DNA of 64,000 bases from Actinoplanes flavus (lineage in GTDB: Bacteria; Actinomycetota; Actinomycetes; Mycobacteriales; Micromonosporaceae): assembly GCF_017592555.1 (NCBI RefSeq), contig NZ_JAGFNS010000007.1, forward strand, positions 82,381-146,380. The letters run 5' to 3'. The translations under genes and the position numbers were made by a program. The notes beneath the pieces are model-generated. The model ran no database searches and was not told the DNA's origin. It was given only the letters and a program-made list of their open reading frames with translations. Positions 53,392-62,131 of the stretch are shown here, in pieces; position 1 is the first letter of the stretch; each line of letters opens with the position of its first letter.

Positions 53392-54470
53392 GTCGTCACC
53401 TCGACCTTCGCCGGCGCCGGCGTCTCCACCACTGCCGAAGGCCGCGAGCGGCGACGGATCGTGCCGGCCAGCGAGGCCAGGCCACCCGGCAGGAAGACGA
53501 TCGGCAGGATGAAGAGCAACCCCTCGAAGTACGTCCACGCGCTCGGCACCCGCTCGGACAGCGCGGTCTTGGCCCAGGCCACCGCGATCGCGCCGAGCGC
53601 CGGCCCGAGGAGACTGGCCCGGCCGCCGACCGCGACGCCGATCACGAACTCGATCGACGGCACCACACCGATCATGGCCGGGGAGACGATCCCCACCGCC
53701 GGGACGAACAGCGCCCCGGCCAGGCCCGCCATGCCCGCCGCCGCCACGTAGGCGACCAGCTTGACGTTCGCCGGGTCGTACCCGAGGAAACGCACCCGCT
53801 CCTCGCCGTCACGGACCGCGACCAGCAGCTCGCCGTAGCGGCTGCGCATCAGCTGCCAGGTCAGGGCCAGTACGGCGAGCAGGGCGGCGGCCACGATGAA
53901 GTAGACCGTCCGCCGGTTCACCGGGTCGTTCAGGTCGTACCCGAAGAAGCCCTGGATGTTGGTGAGCCCGTTGGTGCCGCCGGTGGTGCCCTGCTGGCCG
54001 ATCAGCAGGATCGCGAACGCCGCGCAGAGCGCCTGGGACAGGATCGCGAAGTACGCGCCCCGCACCTTGCGCCGGAAGATCAGCAGACCGAGCAGCAGTG
54101 CCGTGAACATCGGCAGCAGGACCGTGGCGGAGAGCGCGAACAGGGGGTTCGCGAACGGTCTCCACCACCAGGGCAGCTCGTCCAGTTGCCCGTACAGAAG
54201 CATGAAGTCGGGCATCTGGCCGGGACCCGCGTCGGCGAGCTTGAGATGCATCGCCATCGCGTAGCCGCCCAGGCCGAAGAAGAAGCCCTGGCCGAGCGTC
54301 AGCATGCCGCCACGGCCCCAGGCCAGGCCGATGCCGACCGCCACGATCGCGAAGCAGAGGTATTTGGCGAGCAGGTCGAGCCGGAAGTCACCGAGTGCCA
54401 GCGGCGCCACCCCGAACAGCAGCACCGCGCCGATCGCGAAGCCGGTGACCGGCTTGCGCAGAAGTCTCAT
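53388..54470 (-). CDS. urtC: Urea ABC transporter permease UrtC
   Basis: A 360-residue LivM-type permease with about ten helices. Conserved segments: IGLAWGRGGMLTLGQGFFFG, QGTTGGTNGLTNIQG, YGELLVAVRDGEERVRFLGY (EAA-like loop), and FVIGVAVGGRASLLGPALGA. Start MRLLRKPVTG is preceded by GGGAG. Between urtB (55 nt gap) and urtD. Confidence 0.9.
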   Translation of the reverse strand: MRLLRKPVTGFAIGAVLLFGVAPLALGDFRLDLLAKYLCFAIVAVGIGLAWGRGGMLTLGQGFFFGLGGYAMAMHLKLADAGPGQMPDFMLLYGQLDELPWWWRPFANPLFALSATVLLPMFTALLLGLLIFRRKVRGAYFAILSQALCAAFAILLIGQQGTTGGTNGLTNIQGFFGYDLNDPVNRRTVYFIVAAALLAVLALTWQLMRSRYGELLVAVRDGEERVRFLGYDPANVKLVAYVAAAGMAGLAGALFVPAVGIVSPAMIGVVPSIEFVIGVAVGGRASLLGPALGAIAVAWAKTALSERVPSAWTYFEGLLFILPIVFLPGGLASLAGTIRRRSRPSAVVETPAPAKVEVTT

Positions 54471-54525
54471 GCTGATCTCCCTCGGGCGTGCCTTCGCGGC
54501 CCTTGCTTCGCTGCGGTGCACTCAG

Positions 54526-55413
54526 TCACGCCAGGCTCCTCGTCCGGAGGGTGAACAGCCCCTGCGGGCGCCACTGGAGGAAGGCGACGATCGCGATGAA
54601 GACGATCACGCTGGCGACGCTGACCGTGGTCGTGTACTCCACCATGGACTGGAGCACACCGAGGACGAACGCCACGATGACGGTGCCCTGGAGCTGACCG
54701 ATTCCGCCCACCACGACGACCAGGAACGCGTTGACGATGATGTTGGTGCCCATGGTCGGGCCGATCGGGCCGATCAGGGTGAGGGCCACCCCGGCGATGC
54801 CGGCCAGGCCGGAGCCGATGAAGAAGGTCAGCCGGTCCACCCGGGCGGTGGCCAGGCCGGACACGGCGGCCAGGTCCCGGTTCTGCACGACGGCGCGGAT
54901 CCGGCGGCCCAGCGGCGTGGTCTTCAGCACGATGGTCAGGGCGGCGACCGCGGTCAGCGCCAGGACCAGGATGAACACCCGGCTCGACGAGATCACCAGA
55001 TGGTCGGTGATCCGGATGCTGCCGGTGAGCAACTCGGGGGCGCGGGTCTGCACGTTCGGCGCGCCGAAGACGTCCCGGGCCAGTTGCTGGAGGATCAGCG
55101 AGACGCCCCAGGTCACCAGCAGGGTGTCCAGCGGCCGCGCGTAGAGGCGGCGGATCAGCAGGAACTCGAGCAGCACACCCATCGCGCCGGCCACCACGAA
55201 GGCCACCGGCAGCGCGACGAGCAGGGACCAGCCGGCGCCGGTGATCACCTGCTGGAGCACGTACACGGTGTAGGCGCCGGCCATGATGAACTCACCGTGC
55301 GCCATGTTGATCACGCCCATCTGACCGAAGGTCAGCGACAGGCCGAGAGCGATCAGCAACAGCACCGCTCCGATGCTGATGCCGGTGAAGAGCTGACTGA
55401 GGACGAGAGTCAC
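54526..55413 (-). CDS. urtB: Urea ABC transporter permease UrtB
   Basis: A 295-residue LivH-type permease: GLSLTFGQMGVINMAHGEFI, TLLVTWGVSLILQQLARDVF, RIRAVVQNRDLAAVSGLAT, and VVVVGGIGQLQGTVIVAFVL. The NMAHGE motif and the AVVQNRDLAAVSG loop are typical. Eight to nine TM helices. Confidence 0.9.
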   Translation of the reverse strand: MTLVLSQLFTGISIGAVLLLIALGLSLTFGQMGVINMAHGEFIMAGAYTVYVLQQVITGAGWSLLVALPVAFVVAGAMGVLLEFLLIRRLYARPLDTLLVTWGVSLILQQLARDVFGAPNVQTRAPELLTGSIRITDHLVISSSRVFILVLALTAVAALTIVLKTTPLGRRIRAVVQNRDLAAVSGLATARVDRLTFFIGSGLAGIAGVALTLIGPIGPTMGTNIIVNAFLVVVVGGIGQLQGTVIVAFVLGVLQSMVEYTTTVSVASVIVFIAIVAFLQWRPQGLFTLRTRSLA

Positions 55414-55464
55414 GGGGTGCCCCTTCCGACGGGCCGCCCGTCGCCGGGCGGCCCGTCACGATCG

Positions 55465-56715
55465 TCAGGACAGGCCGGAGGCCCAGGGGTAGCCCTTGAG
55501 GTACGGGTCCGGTGTGATCGCCTGACCGGAGTTCCACACCTCGGTGATCAGGCCGTCGTCGCCGATCCTGCCGATCCGGGCGGTCTTCGAGATGTGCTGC
55601 GTCGTGCCGTCCACGGTGACCTTGCCCTCGGGGGCGTCGAAGGTGATGCCGCCGGCGGCCGCCTTCACCTTCTCCACGTCGAAGGAGCCGGCCTTCTCGA
55701 CCATCGCCTTCCACAGGTAGACCGAGACGTACGCGGCCTCCATCGGGTCGCTGGTCGGCTTGTCCTCGCCGTACTTCGCCTTGTAGGCCTTGACGAACTT
55801 CTCGTTCGCCGCGCCCTCGGTGGTCTGGTAGTAGTTCCAGGCGGTGAGCTGACCGGCCAGGTACTGGGTGCCGATGCTCTTGACCTCCTCCTCGGCGATC
55901 GAGACGGAGACCACCGGCATGCCTCCGGCGGTGAGGCCGGCCGCCTTGTACTCCTTGAAGAAGGCCACGTTGCTGTCGCCGTTGAGGGTGTTGAACACCG
56001 CGGCGGCGCCGGCCGCCTTGACCTTGTTGACGATCGTGGAGAACTCGGTGGAGCCCAGCGGCGCGTAGTCCTCGCCGAGCACCTTCATGCCGTTCGCCTC
56101 GGCGTACGCCTTGATGATCTTGTTGGCGGTGCGCGGGAAGACGTAGTCCGAGCCGACCAGGTAGACGCTGGTCTTCCCCTGCGCCTTCAGGTAGTCCAGG
56201 CCGGGCACGATCTGCTGGTTGGTGGTGGCGCCGGTGTAGAAGATGTACGGCGACTGCTCCAGGCCCTCGTACTGCACCGGGTAGAACAGCAGCGACTTGT
56301 TCTTCTCGAAGACCGGCAGCACCGCCTTGCGGGAGGCCGAGGTCCAGCAGCCGAAGACCGCCGCGACCTTGTCCTCGCTGATCAGTTTCTGTGACTTCTC
56401 GGCGAAGGTGGGCCAGTCGGAGGCCCCGTCCTCGCTGATCGGCTCGATCTTCTTGCCCAGCACGCCGCCGGCCGCGTTGATCTCCTCGACGGCCAGCAGC
56501 AGTGAGTTCTTGACCGTCACCTCACTGATCGCCATGGTGCCGGAGAGCGAGTTCAGCAGGCCGACCTTGATCGCCGAGCCGGAGGTGTCGATGGCGGCGC
56601 CGGCGCCGCCCGCGGTGGCGCTGTCGGTGGTCTTGGCGCCGCATGCGGTGAGTACCACGGTTGCGGTCAGTGCCGCGACGATGGCCGCCGTGCGGCGGCC
56701 GCGATTCGAGAACAT
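55465..56715 (-). CDS. urtA: Urea-binding lipoprotein UrtA
   Basis: A 416-residue periplasmic-type binding protein. Lipobox TVVLTACG. Family points: [99 protein letters not shown], and [20 protein letters not shown]. These are the UrtA/short-chain amide (FmdD) features. GGAGG before ATG 56715. First gene of the operon; a GlnR-like site lies upstream. No urease genes are in the window. Confidence 0.9.
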   Translation of the reverse strand: MFSNRGRRTAAIVAALTATVVLTACGAKTTDSATAGGAGAAIDTSGSAIKVGLLNSLSGTMAISEVTVKNSLLLAVEEINAAGGVLGKKIEPISEDGASDWPTFAEKSQKLISEDKVAAVFGCWTSASRKAVLPVFEKNKSLLFYPVQYEGLEQSPYIFYTGATTNQQIVPGLDYLKAQGKTSVYLVGSDYVFPRTANKIIKAYAEANGMKVLGEDYAPLGSTEFSTIVNKVKAAGAAAVFNTLNGDSNVAFFKEYKAAGLTAGGMPVVSVSIAEEEVKSIGTQYLAGQLTAWNYYQTTEGAANEKFVKAYKAKYGEDKPTSDPMEAAYVSVYLWKAMVEKAGSFDVEKVKAAAGGITFDAPEGKVTVDGTTQHISKTARIGRIGDDGLITEVWNSGQAITPDPYLKGYPWASGLS

Positions 56716-56825
56716 GAAACCTCCGTTGAAATCGGAGAGAGGCATAACGCAATGCAAAGACGTTCGTGATTGCCCTGACCTGCGCCGTCGCGGGTCCCCG
56801 GGTAACGCCAGTTTCGAATGCCCCG

Positions 56826-56863
56826 ATTTCCATGCCGTTTCCCTCGGCTTAATACGCGGTTTC
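56826..56863 (-). promoter_or_regulatory. Possible GlnR-type nitrogen control site of urt
   Basis: On the minus strand GAAAC (56863-56859), TTAAG (56852-56848), GAAAC (56841-56837) and GAAAT (56830-56826) are phased at exactly 11 bp, matching the GlnR pattern GTnAC-n6-GAAAC-n6. One GTnAC element is degenerate. Confidence 0.45.
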
Positions 56864-56885
56864 CGCGAAGATCGGCCGGGAAATG

Positions 56886-56912
56886 AAAAAAGCCGACCAC
56901 AAAAGGGTCGGC
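56886..56912 (-). terminator. Rho-independent terminator of the UrtA/AmiC-like gene
   Basis: On the minus strand GCCGACC (56912-56906), a 7-nt loop and GGTCGGC (56898-56892) are followed by six T residues (56891-56886). A classical intrinsic terminator, unusual here for its T run. It separates the sensor gene from urtA. Confidence 0.88.
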
Positions 56913-56965
56913 AAATAGCGGTTACTTCCTGCTGGAAGCATCCTCGCGGGCGAACCGCGATCCTG

Positions 56966-58015
56966 TCAAGGCAGCTGGGTGAGGACGTCGAACTCGACGC
57001 CGCGCGCCGCGGCCAGGTAGATCCGCTGGTTCACGTGCCGCTGCCGCAGGCGCAGCAGACCCCGCGGGCCCTCGTAGCAGACCGACTCGGCGTTCGCCCC
57101 GATGGCGCCCAGGTCGAACACCCCGGCCCGTTCCACCAGCGCGGCGAGCAGCAGCACACCCTCGTGACAGGACTCGCCGAGGCTGCCCAGCGGCGGCGCC
57201 TCCGGGCCGAACCGCGCCGCGTACCGGCCGTGGAAGTCGAGGTTCTCCCGCGTGATCATGGAGGCGAAGAAGCCCGCCGTGCTGAACAGGTCCGCGGTGG
57301 CCGAGGCGCCACTGGCCAGCAGCATGTTCTCGTCCATCAGGGTGCTCAGGCGCAGGCAGCGGGCGTCCAGCCCGGACCGCGCGAAGGCCCGGTTGAACCG
57401 CACCGCGTCCATGCCGACCAGCAGCATCAGCACCGCGTCCGCGCCGGAGCGCTCGATCCGGCGCAGCACACCGGCGAAGTCGTGGGTGCCCAGCGGCACA
57501 TAGCTCTCGCCGGACACGGTCATCCCGGCGCCGGTCGCGTACCGCCGGGCGGCCTGGGCGGTCCGGCGCGGCCAGACGTAGTCGTTGCCCACGATGTACC
57601 AGTCGCGGGCCGACCGCTCCCCGCCCAGCAGGCTCATCGCCGGGAACAGCTGCACGTCCGGTGTCTCGCTGGTGAGGAAGACGCCCTCGGCGCGCTCGCC
57701 GCCCTCGTAGAGCGCGGTGTAGACGTACGGCACCCGGCCGGCCACCCGCGGCGCCACCGCCTGCCGGACCGTCGAGATGTGCCAACCGGTGACGCCCTGC
57801 ACCGCGCCGGCCGCCACCAGCGCCCCCACCTCGGCGGCCACCTCGTGCGGGGGAGCGCCGCCGTCCACCGGGACCAGCCGCAACTCACGGCCGAGGACAC
57901 CGCCGGCCCGGTTGACCTCCTCGGCGGCGAGCTCGGCACACAGCTCCGCGCTCGGCCCGAAGATCCCGGCCGGCCCGCGCAGCGGCAGGACGAGGGCCAC
58001 GTCGAACGACGACAT
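56966..58015 (-). CDS. Cytosolic UrtA/AmiC-like amide sensor protein
   Basis: A 349-residue Peripla_BP_5-type protein, related to UrtA ([98 protein letters not shown]), but without signal peptide or lipobox. That matches AmiC, the cytosolic amide-binding regulator. Start ATG 58015 (or 58024) in a divergent arrangement with a MarR gene. Likely senses urea or an amide to control the urt operon or the MarR regulator. Confidence 0.78.
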   Translation of the reverse strand: MSSFDVALVLPLRGPAGIFGPSAELCAELAAEEVNRAGGVLGRELRLVPVDGGAPPHEVAAEVGALVAAGAVQGVTGWHISTVRQAVAPRVAGRVPYVYTALYEGGERAEGVFLTSETPDVQLFPAMSLLGGERSARDWYIVGNDYVWPRRTAQAARRYATGAGMTVSGESYVPLGTHDFAGVLRRIERSGADAVLMLLVGMDAVRFNRAFARSGLDARCLRLSTLMDENMLLASGASATADLFSTAGFFASMITRENLDFHGRYAARFGPEAPPLGSLGESCHEGVLLLAALVERAGVFDLGAIGANAESVCYEGPRGLLRLRQRHVNQRIYLAAARGVEFDVLTQLP

Positions 58016-58066
58016 GGCCCTCATGGTTTCGGATCGTCGTCGCGAGTTCCAGCGGATCCCGTTCGG

Positions 58067-58072
58067 TAACAT
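58067..58072 (+). promoter_or_regulatory. Leaderless-type -10 box of the MarR gene
   Basis: TAACAT ends 7 nt before the ATG at 58080. Confidence 0.5.
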
Positions 58073-58079
58073 CCCGACG

Positions 58080-58517
58080 ATGCGGGGATCCACGGACCTC
58101 ATGTACCTGCTCACTCGCGCCGAGCGGCTGCTGACGCGCCGGCTGGCCGCCATCCTCGACGCCGAGAGCTGCTCGATGGACGCGTGGCGCGTCGTCTCGG
58201 TCCTGTCCGACGGCCGGGGCCACTTCATGACCGAGCTGTCCGAGCTCAGCTTCCTTCCGCCGGGCAGCCTCACCCGGCTGATCGACCACCTGGTCGAGGA
58301 GAACCTGGTCTACCGCCGCGGCGACGACGTCGACCGGCGGCGTATCCGGGTCCACCTGGCCGCCCGCGGGCGCCGCCTGCACGACCGGGTGGACGCCGAG
58401 ATCCGGCGCAGCGTGGCGGACCTGCCGGTCGGCGGCGAGCTGCTGGACCGCCTCGGCGACCTGATCACGGCTCTCGACCCGACGGTGGCGCCGTTCTCCG
58501 TCCTGCCGCGCGGCTGA
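58080..58517 (+). CDS. MarR-family transcriptional regulator
   Basis: A 145-residue winged-helix regulator: YLLTRAERLLTRRLAAILDA, RVVSVLSDGRGHFMTELSEL, LPPGSLTRLIDHLVEENLVY (recognition helix), RRGDDVDRRRIRVHLAARGR (wing). Divergent from the AmiC-like gene. Ligand and targets unknown; the 64-bp intergenic region is the likely operator. Confidence 0.88.
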   Translation: MRGSTDLMYLLTRAERLLTRRLAAILDAESCSMDAWRVVSVLSDGRGHFMTELSELSFLPPGSLTRLIDHLVEENLVYRRGDDVDRRRIRVHLAARGRRLHDRVDAEIRRSVADLPVGGELLDRLGDLITALDPTVAPFSVLPRG

Positions 58518-58548
58518 GCGAACGCCCGAACACGGCGCCCGCCGGCCG

Positions 58549-58980
58549 TCAGCTCCGGAAACGCGCGACGAACCGCTTCTGCCAGGGCGTCTCGACGGCC
58601 TGGTGATGGTAGTGCCGGCGGACGAAGGCCACCGCCTCGTCCGCCGGGACGCCGTCGATGATCGCGAGGCACGCCAGCGCGGTTCCGGTCCGGCCGATGC
58701 CACCACCACAGGCGATCTCGACCCGCTCGCTCTCGGCGCGGTGCAGGGCTTCGATCAAAACCTCTTCGGTGTACGCGCGATCGCGCGGCAGCCAGAAGTC
58801 GGGCCACCGGATCCACCGGCTGGTCCACCCGAACTCGGGCGGCGCCGAGCCCAGCAGGTAGACCCCGAACCGGGGCGGGTGCCCGGTCGGCATCGCCCGT
58901 CGCAGCCCACGGCCCCGGATCAGCCGTCCGGACGGCAGCCGCATCACCCCGTCGGCGTCCTCGTCCCAGCCATCCGCCAT
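58549..58980 (-). CDS. Protein tyrosine phosphatase-like protein
   Basis: A 143-residue protein with the PTP loop CGGGIGRTG (C91-x5-R97), followed by a helix (TALACLAIIDGVPADEAVAF) and VRRHYHHQAVETPWQKRF. The general-acid Asp may be in the RWPDFWLPRD segment. Dual-specificity-like phosphatase; substrate unknown. Divergent from the MFS gene, 31 bp between starts. Confidence 0.82.
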   Translation of the reverse strand: MADGWDEDADGVMRLPSGRLIRGRGLRRAMPTGHPPRFGVYLLGSAPPEFGWTSRWIRWPDFWLPRDRAYTEEVLIEALHRAESERVEIACGGGIGRTGTALACLAIIDGVPADEAVAFVRRHYHHQAVETPWQKRFVARFRS

Positions 58981-59011
58981 GGCTAGATGGTGCCAGTAGG
59001 GTGCTCACCTT

Positions 59012-60235
59012 GTGAGTCCCCTCGTCCAGACCCTCCTGCCCACCCGCCTCGGACCGAGTTTCCGCTGGCTGCTCGCGTCGTCCTGGACGACCAACCTCGG
59101 TGACGGCATCGCCGCCGCGGCCGGTCCGCTGCTGGTCGCCTCGCTCACCGGAGACGAGTTCCTGATCGCCCTGGCCGCCCTGACCACCTGGGCGCCGCCG
59201 CTGCTCTGCGGGCTCTGGGCCGGTGTCCTCTCCGACCGGTACGACCGCCGCATGATCGTCCTGGCCGCCAACGCCTTCCGGGCCGTGGTCCTGCTGGCCA
59301 TGATCGCCGCGCTGACCACCGGCCACCTGACGGTGGTGGCGGCGCTGATCGGCGTCGCGCTGATCAGCACGGCCGAGGTGTTCGCCGACAACACCACCGG
59401 CACGCTCACCCCGATGCTGGTGGACCGGGACGACCTGGCGCTGGCCAACGCCCGCCTCCAGACCGGCTTCATCACCTTCAACCAGCTGGCCGGGCCGTCG
59501 ATCGGCGCCGCGCTGTTCACCCTGGGCCGGTCCTGGCCGCTGGTGTCCGAGGTGTTGCTGGTCCTCGCCGGGATGCTGCTGGTGAGCCGGGTCAAGCTGC
59601 CGCCGCACGGCCGTACCGGCAGCCCGAACGTGCGCCGCGAGATCGTCGAGGGGTTCCGCTGGGTGCTGCACCACCCGCCGGTCAGTACCCTCTGCCTCAC
59701 CATCCTGATCTTCAACCTGGCGTTCGGCGCCGCCTGGGCGGTGCTGGTGCTCTACGCCCGGGACCGGCTCGGGCTCGGCGACTTCGGCTTCGGCCTGATC
59801 ACCACCGTCTCGGCGGTCGGCGGCCTGCTCGGCACCGCCCTGTACGGCTGGATCACCGCCCGGGTGAGCCTCGGCAACGTGATGCGGATCGGCCTGATCA
59901 TCGAGACCCTGACCCACCTGATCCTGGCCGCGACCCGGTCACCGCTGGTGGCGCTGCCGGTGTTCTTCCTGTTCGGCGCGCACGCCTTCATCTGGGGCAC
60001 CACCTCCACCACGGTCCGCCAGCGCGCCGTGCCGGAGCACCTCCAGGGCCGGGTCAGCGCGGTCAACACCATCTGCGTGTACGCCGGTCTGGTCGCCGGG
60101 TCGGCGATCGGTGGACTGCTGGCCAAGCAGTACGGCGTCGTCGCCCCGTTCTGGGCCGCGTTCGCCGCCTCGGCCGTCTTCCTGATCCTCCTCTGGCCGC
60201 AGATGACCCGGATCGCGCACGACGATCAGCTATAG
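59012..60235 (+). CDS. MFS exporter
   Basis: A 407-residue 12-helix transporter of the MFS_3/enterobactin-exporter-like type: SSWTTNLGDGIAAAAGPLLV, GLWAGVLSDRYDRRMIVLAA (motif A), NTTGTLTPMLVDRDDLALAN, NARLQTGFITFNQLAGPSIG, RQRAVPEHLQGRVSAVNTIC. Substrate unknown. GTG start with TAGGGT 9 nt upstream. Its last codons overlap the promoter of the argS leader. Confidence 0.88.
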   Translation: MSPLVQTLLPTRLGPSFRWLLASSWTTNLGDGIAAAAGPLLVASLTGDEFLIALAALTTWAPPLLCGLWAGVLSDRYDRRMIVLAANAFRAVVLLAMIAALTTGHLTVVAALIGVALISTAEVFADNTTGTLTPMLVDRDDLALANARLQTGFITFNQLAGPSIGAALFTLGRSWPLVSEVLLVLAGMLLVSRVKLPPHGRTGSPNVRREIVEGFRWVLHHPPVSTLCLTILIFNLAFGAAWAVLVLYARDRLGLGDFGFGLITTVSAVGGLLGTALYGWITARVSLGNVMRIGLIIETLTHLILAATRSPLVALPVFFLFGAHAFIWGTTSTTVRQRAVPEHLQGRVSAVNTICVYAGLVAGSAIGGLLAKQYGVVAPFWAAFAASAVFLILLWPQMTRIAHDDQL

Positions 60236-60236
60236 T
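60231..60236 (+). promoter_or_regulatory. -10 box of the argS leader transcript
   Basis: TATAGT ends 7 nt before the leader-peptide ATG at 60244, so transcription should start at or near the A of that ATG. It overlaps the MFS stop codon. Confidence 0.65.
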
Positions 60237-60243
60237 CCCGGGC

Positions 60244-60291
60244 ATGTCTTGCTTCAGCGTGCGACGCCGGCGTCCCGAGGGCCGCCGCTGA
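60244..60291 (+). CDS. Arginine-rich leader peptide of argS
   Basis: A 15-codon frame, MSCFSVRRRRPEGRR. Codons 7-10 are CGA, CGC, CGG and CGT, four different Arg codons in a row, and codons 14-15 are CGC CGC before the TGA. Six of 15 residues are Arg. The ATG is at the expected transcription start (leaderless). It sits 93 nt upstream of argS, followed by hairpins. This is the layout of an amino-acid attenuator: stalling at Arg codons when charged tRNA-Arg is scarce would change the folding of the leader. Too short for normal gene finding. Confidence 0.7.
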   Translation: MSCFSVRRRRPEGRR

Positions 60292-60306
60292 AGCTCTGCT
60301 TTCCTC

Positions 60307-60328
60307 CCGGCGGGTCGACACCCGCCGG
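60307..60328 (+). promoter_or_regulatory. Leader hairpin of argS (9-bp perfect stem)
   Basis: CCGGCGGGT (60307-60315), loop CGAC, ACCCGCCGG (60320-60328). It begins 15 nt after the leader-peptide stop. The same CGGCGGG could instead pair with the CCGCCGC at the end of the leader reading frame, giving alternative folds. Confidence 0.6.
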
Positions 60329-60346
60329 CACTGGACAGCAGTGGTC

Positions 60347-60383
60347 GGTCCGACCCGCCTCCGCTTCGTCGAGAGGCCGGACC
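60347..60383 (+). promoter_or_regulatory. Hairpin enclosing the argS ribosome-binding site
   Basis: GGTCC (60347-60351) pairs with GGACC (60379-60383) and GCCTC (60357-60361) with GAGGC (60373-60377), placing the GAGAGG ribosome-binding site in the 3' arm directly before the ATG at 60384. A further CACTG/CAGTG hairpin is at 60329-60343. Confidence 0.55.
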
Positions 60384-62027
60384 ATGATTCTCGAAGCACT
60401 CCTGCACGACCGGCTGGCACCCGCCTTCGCGGCGGTCGCCGGCATGCCCGTGGACCCGGCTGTCCGGGTCTCTCCGCACGCGGATTTCCAGTCCGGGGCG
60501 GCGCTCGCCCTGGCCGGAAGCCTGCACCGGCCACCCCGGGAGATCGCCGCCGAGGTGGCCGCCGCCGTGGACCTGGCCGGGATCGCCGAGGTCACCGTCT
60601 CCGGGCCGGGCTTTCTCAACCTGACCGTCGCCGACGGCTGGATCGCCGGGGCCCTGGACGCGATCGCCGGTGATCCGCGGCTGGGCGTGCCGCCGGTGCC
60701 GGTTCCGAAGAGGATCGTGATCGACTACTCCTCGCCGAACCTGGCCAAGGAGATGCACGTCGGCCACCTGCGGTCCACGATCGTCGGCGACTCGCTGGCC
60801 CGGCTCCTCGACTGGCAGGGCCACGACGTGCACCGGGTCAATCACATCGGTGACTGGGGCACCCCGTTCGGCATGCTGCTCGAACACCTCGCCGAGACGC
60901 CCGGCGGGACCGGGCACTCGCTCGCCGGCCTGACCGCCTTCTACCGGGCGGCCCGGGTGCGGTTCGACACCGACGAGGACTTCCGGACCCGGGCCCGGCT
61001 GCGGGTGGTGGCGCTCCAGAACGGCGACGGCCCCACCCGGGAACTGTGGCGGCGGCTGGTCGCCCAGTCCGAGAAGGCGTTCCTGGCCGTCTACGACCGG
61101 CTCGGCGTCACCCTCGGCCCGGAGCACTTCGCCGGGGAGAGCACCTACCAGGACGAACTCGCCGGCATCGTCGCCGAACTGGCGGAGAAGGGCCTGCTGA
61201 TCGAGAGCGACGGCGCCCTCTGCGCCTTCCCGGCGGGCTTCACCGGCCGGGACGGCGCGCCGCTCCCGCTGATCGTCCGGAAGGCCGACGGCGGATTCGG
61301 GTACGCCGCGACCGACCTCGCCGCGCTCCGGCACCGGGTGTCCGATCTCGGCGCGGACGAGCTGCTCTACGTGGTCGGGTCACCGCAGCGGATCCACTTC
61401 CGGATGGTCTTCGCGGTGGCCCGGGCGGCCGGCTGGCTGCCCGGCGAGGTGAGCGCCGAGCACATCGGGTTCGGGTCGATCCTGGGCGCCGACGGCAAGA
61501 TGCTCAAGACCCGGGCCGGGGACACCGTCCGGCTCTCCGGGCTGCTCGACGAGGCCGACGCCCGGGCCACCGACCCGGCGCTGGGCATCGCCGCGATCAA
61601 GTACGCCGACCTCTCCGGCGACCGGCGGGGCGACTACGTCTTCGACTGGGACCGGATGCTCGCCTCGACCGGGAACACCGGACCGTACCTGCAGTTCGCG
61701 TACGCCCGGATCGGCTCCATCGCCCGCAAGGCCGACGGCGCGCCGGGACCGATCCGGATCACCGAGCCCGCGGAGCGGGCGCTCGCCCTCGCGCTGCTCG
61801 GTTTCGAACCGGCGCTGACCGCGGCCGCCGGGCCGCGGGAACCCCATCGGATCGCCACCTACCTGTACGACCTCGCCAGCGCCTTCAGCCGGTTCTACGA
61901 GCGGTGCCGGGTGATCGACGCCGAGCCGGGGACACGGAGCAGCCGGCTGGCCCTCTGCGAGCTGACCGCACGGACCCTGCACACCGGAATGTTCCTTCTC
62001 GGTGTCGAGGCCCTCGACCAAATTTGA
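60384..62027 (+). CDS. argS: Arginyl-tRNA synthetase
   Basis: Charges tRNA-Arg; 547 residues, normal length. N-terminal additional domain, class I HIGH-type motif in KEMHVGHLRST (about residue 125), KMSKS-type motif KMLKTRAG (about 372), NHIGDWGTPFGML and the DALBR C-terminal domain ending TGMFLLGVEALDQI. Start MILEALLHDRLAPAF at 60384 has GAGAGG 7 nt upstream. It is preceded by a leader of about 140 nt with an Arg-rich peptide. Whether a second argS exists elsewhere cannot be seen. Confidence 0.95.
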   Translation: MILEALLHDRLAPAFAAVAGMPVDPAVRVSPHADFQSGAALALAGSLHRPPREIAAEVAAAVDLAGIAEVTVSGPGFLNLTVADGWIAGALDAIAGDPRLGVPPVPVPKRIVIDYSSPNLAKEMHVGHLRSTIVGDSLARLLDWQGHDVHRVNHIGDWGTPFGMLLEHLAETPGGTGHSLAGLTAFYRAARVRFDTDEDFRTRARLRVVALQNGDGPTRELWRRLVAQSEKAFLAVYDRLGVTLGPEHFAGESTYQDELAGIVAELAEKGLLIESDGALCAFPAGFTGRDGAPLPLIVRKADGGFGYAATDLAALRHRVSDLGADELLYVVGSPQRIHFRMVFAVARAAGWLPGEVSAEHIGFGSILGADGKMLKTRAGDTVRLSGLLDEADARATDPALGIAAIKYADLSGDRRGDYVFDWDRMLASTGNTGPYLQFAYARIGSIARKADGAPGPIRITEPAERALALALLGFEPALTAAAGPREPHRIATYLYDLASAFSRFYERCRVIDAEPGTRSSRLALCELTARTLHTGMFLLGVEALDQI

Positions 62028-62053
62028 TCATCACGCCATGCCCGATTCATCGA

Positions 62054-62069
62054 CCGATCAGGTGATCGG
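62054..62069. terminator. Short hairpin after argS
   Basis: CCGATC (62054-62059), loop AGGT, GATCGG (62064-62069), starting 27 nt after the argS stop. Weak terminator or operator candidate for the next gene. Confidence 0.35.
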
Positions 62070-62131
62070 CCGTTAGGGTGCTGGTTTCGGCGCCCACAAG
62101 GCGCGATCGATCCGATGTTGAGAGGTTCGCA

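Noticed and set aside
60236..60383. T-box riboswitch upstream of argS
   Set aside because: No T-box consensus, antiterminator bulge or specifier stem; the short Arg-rich frame explains the region better.
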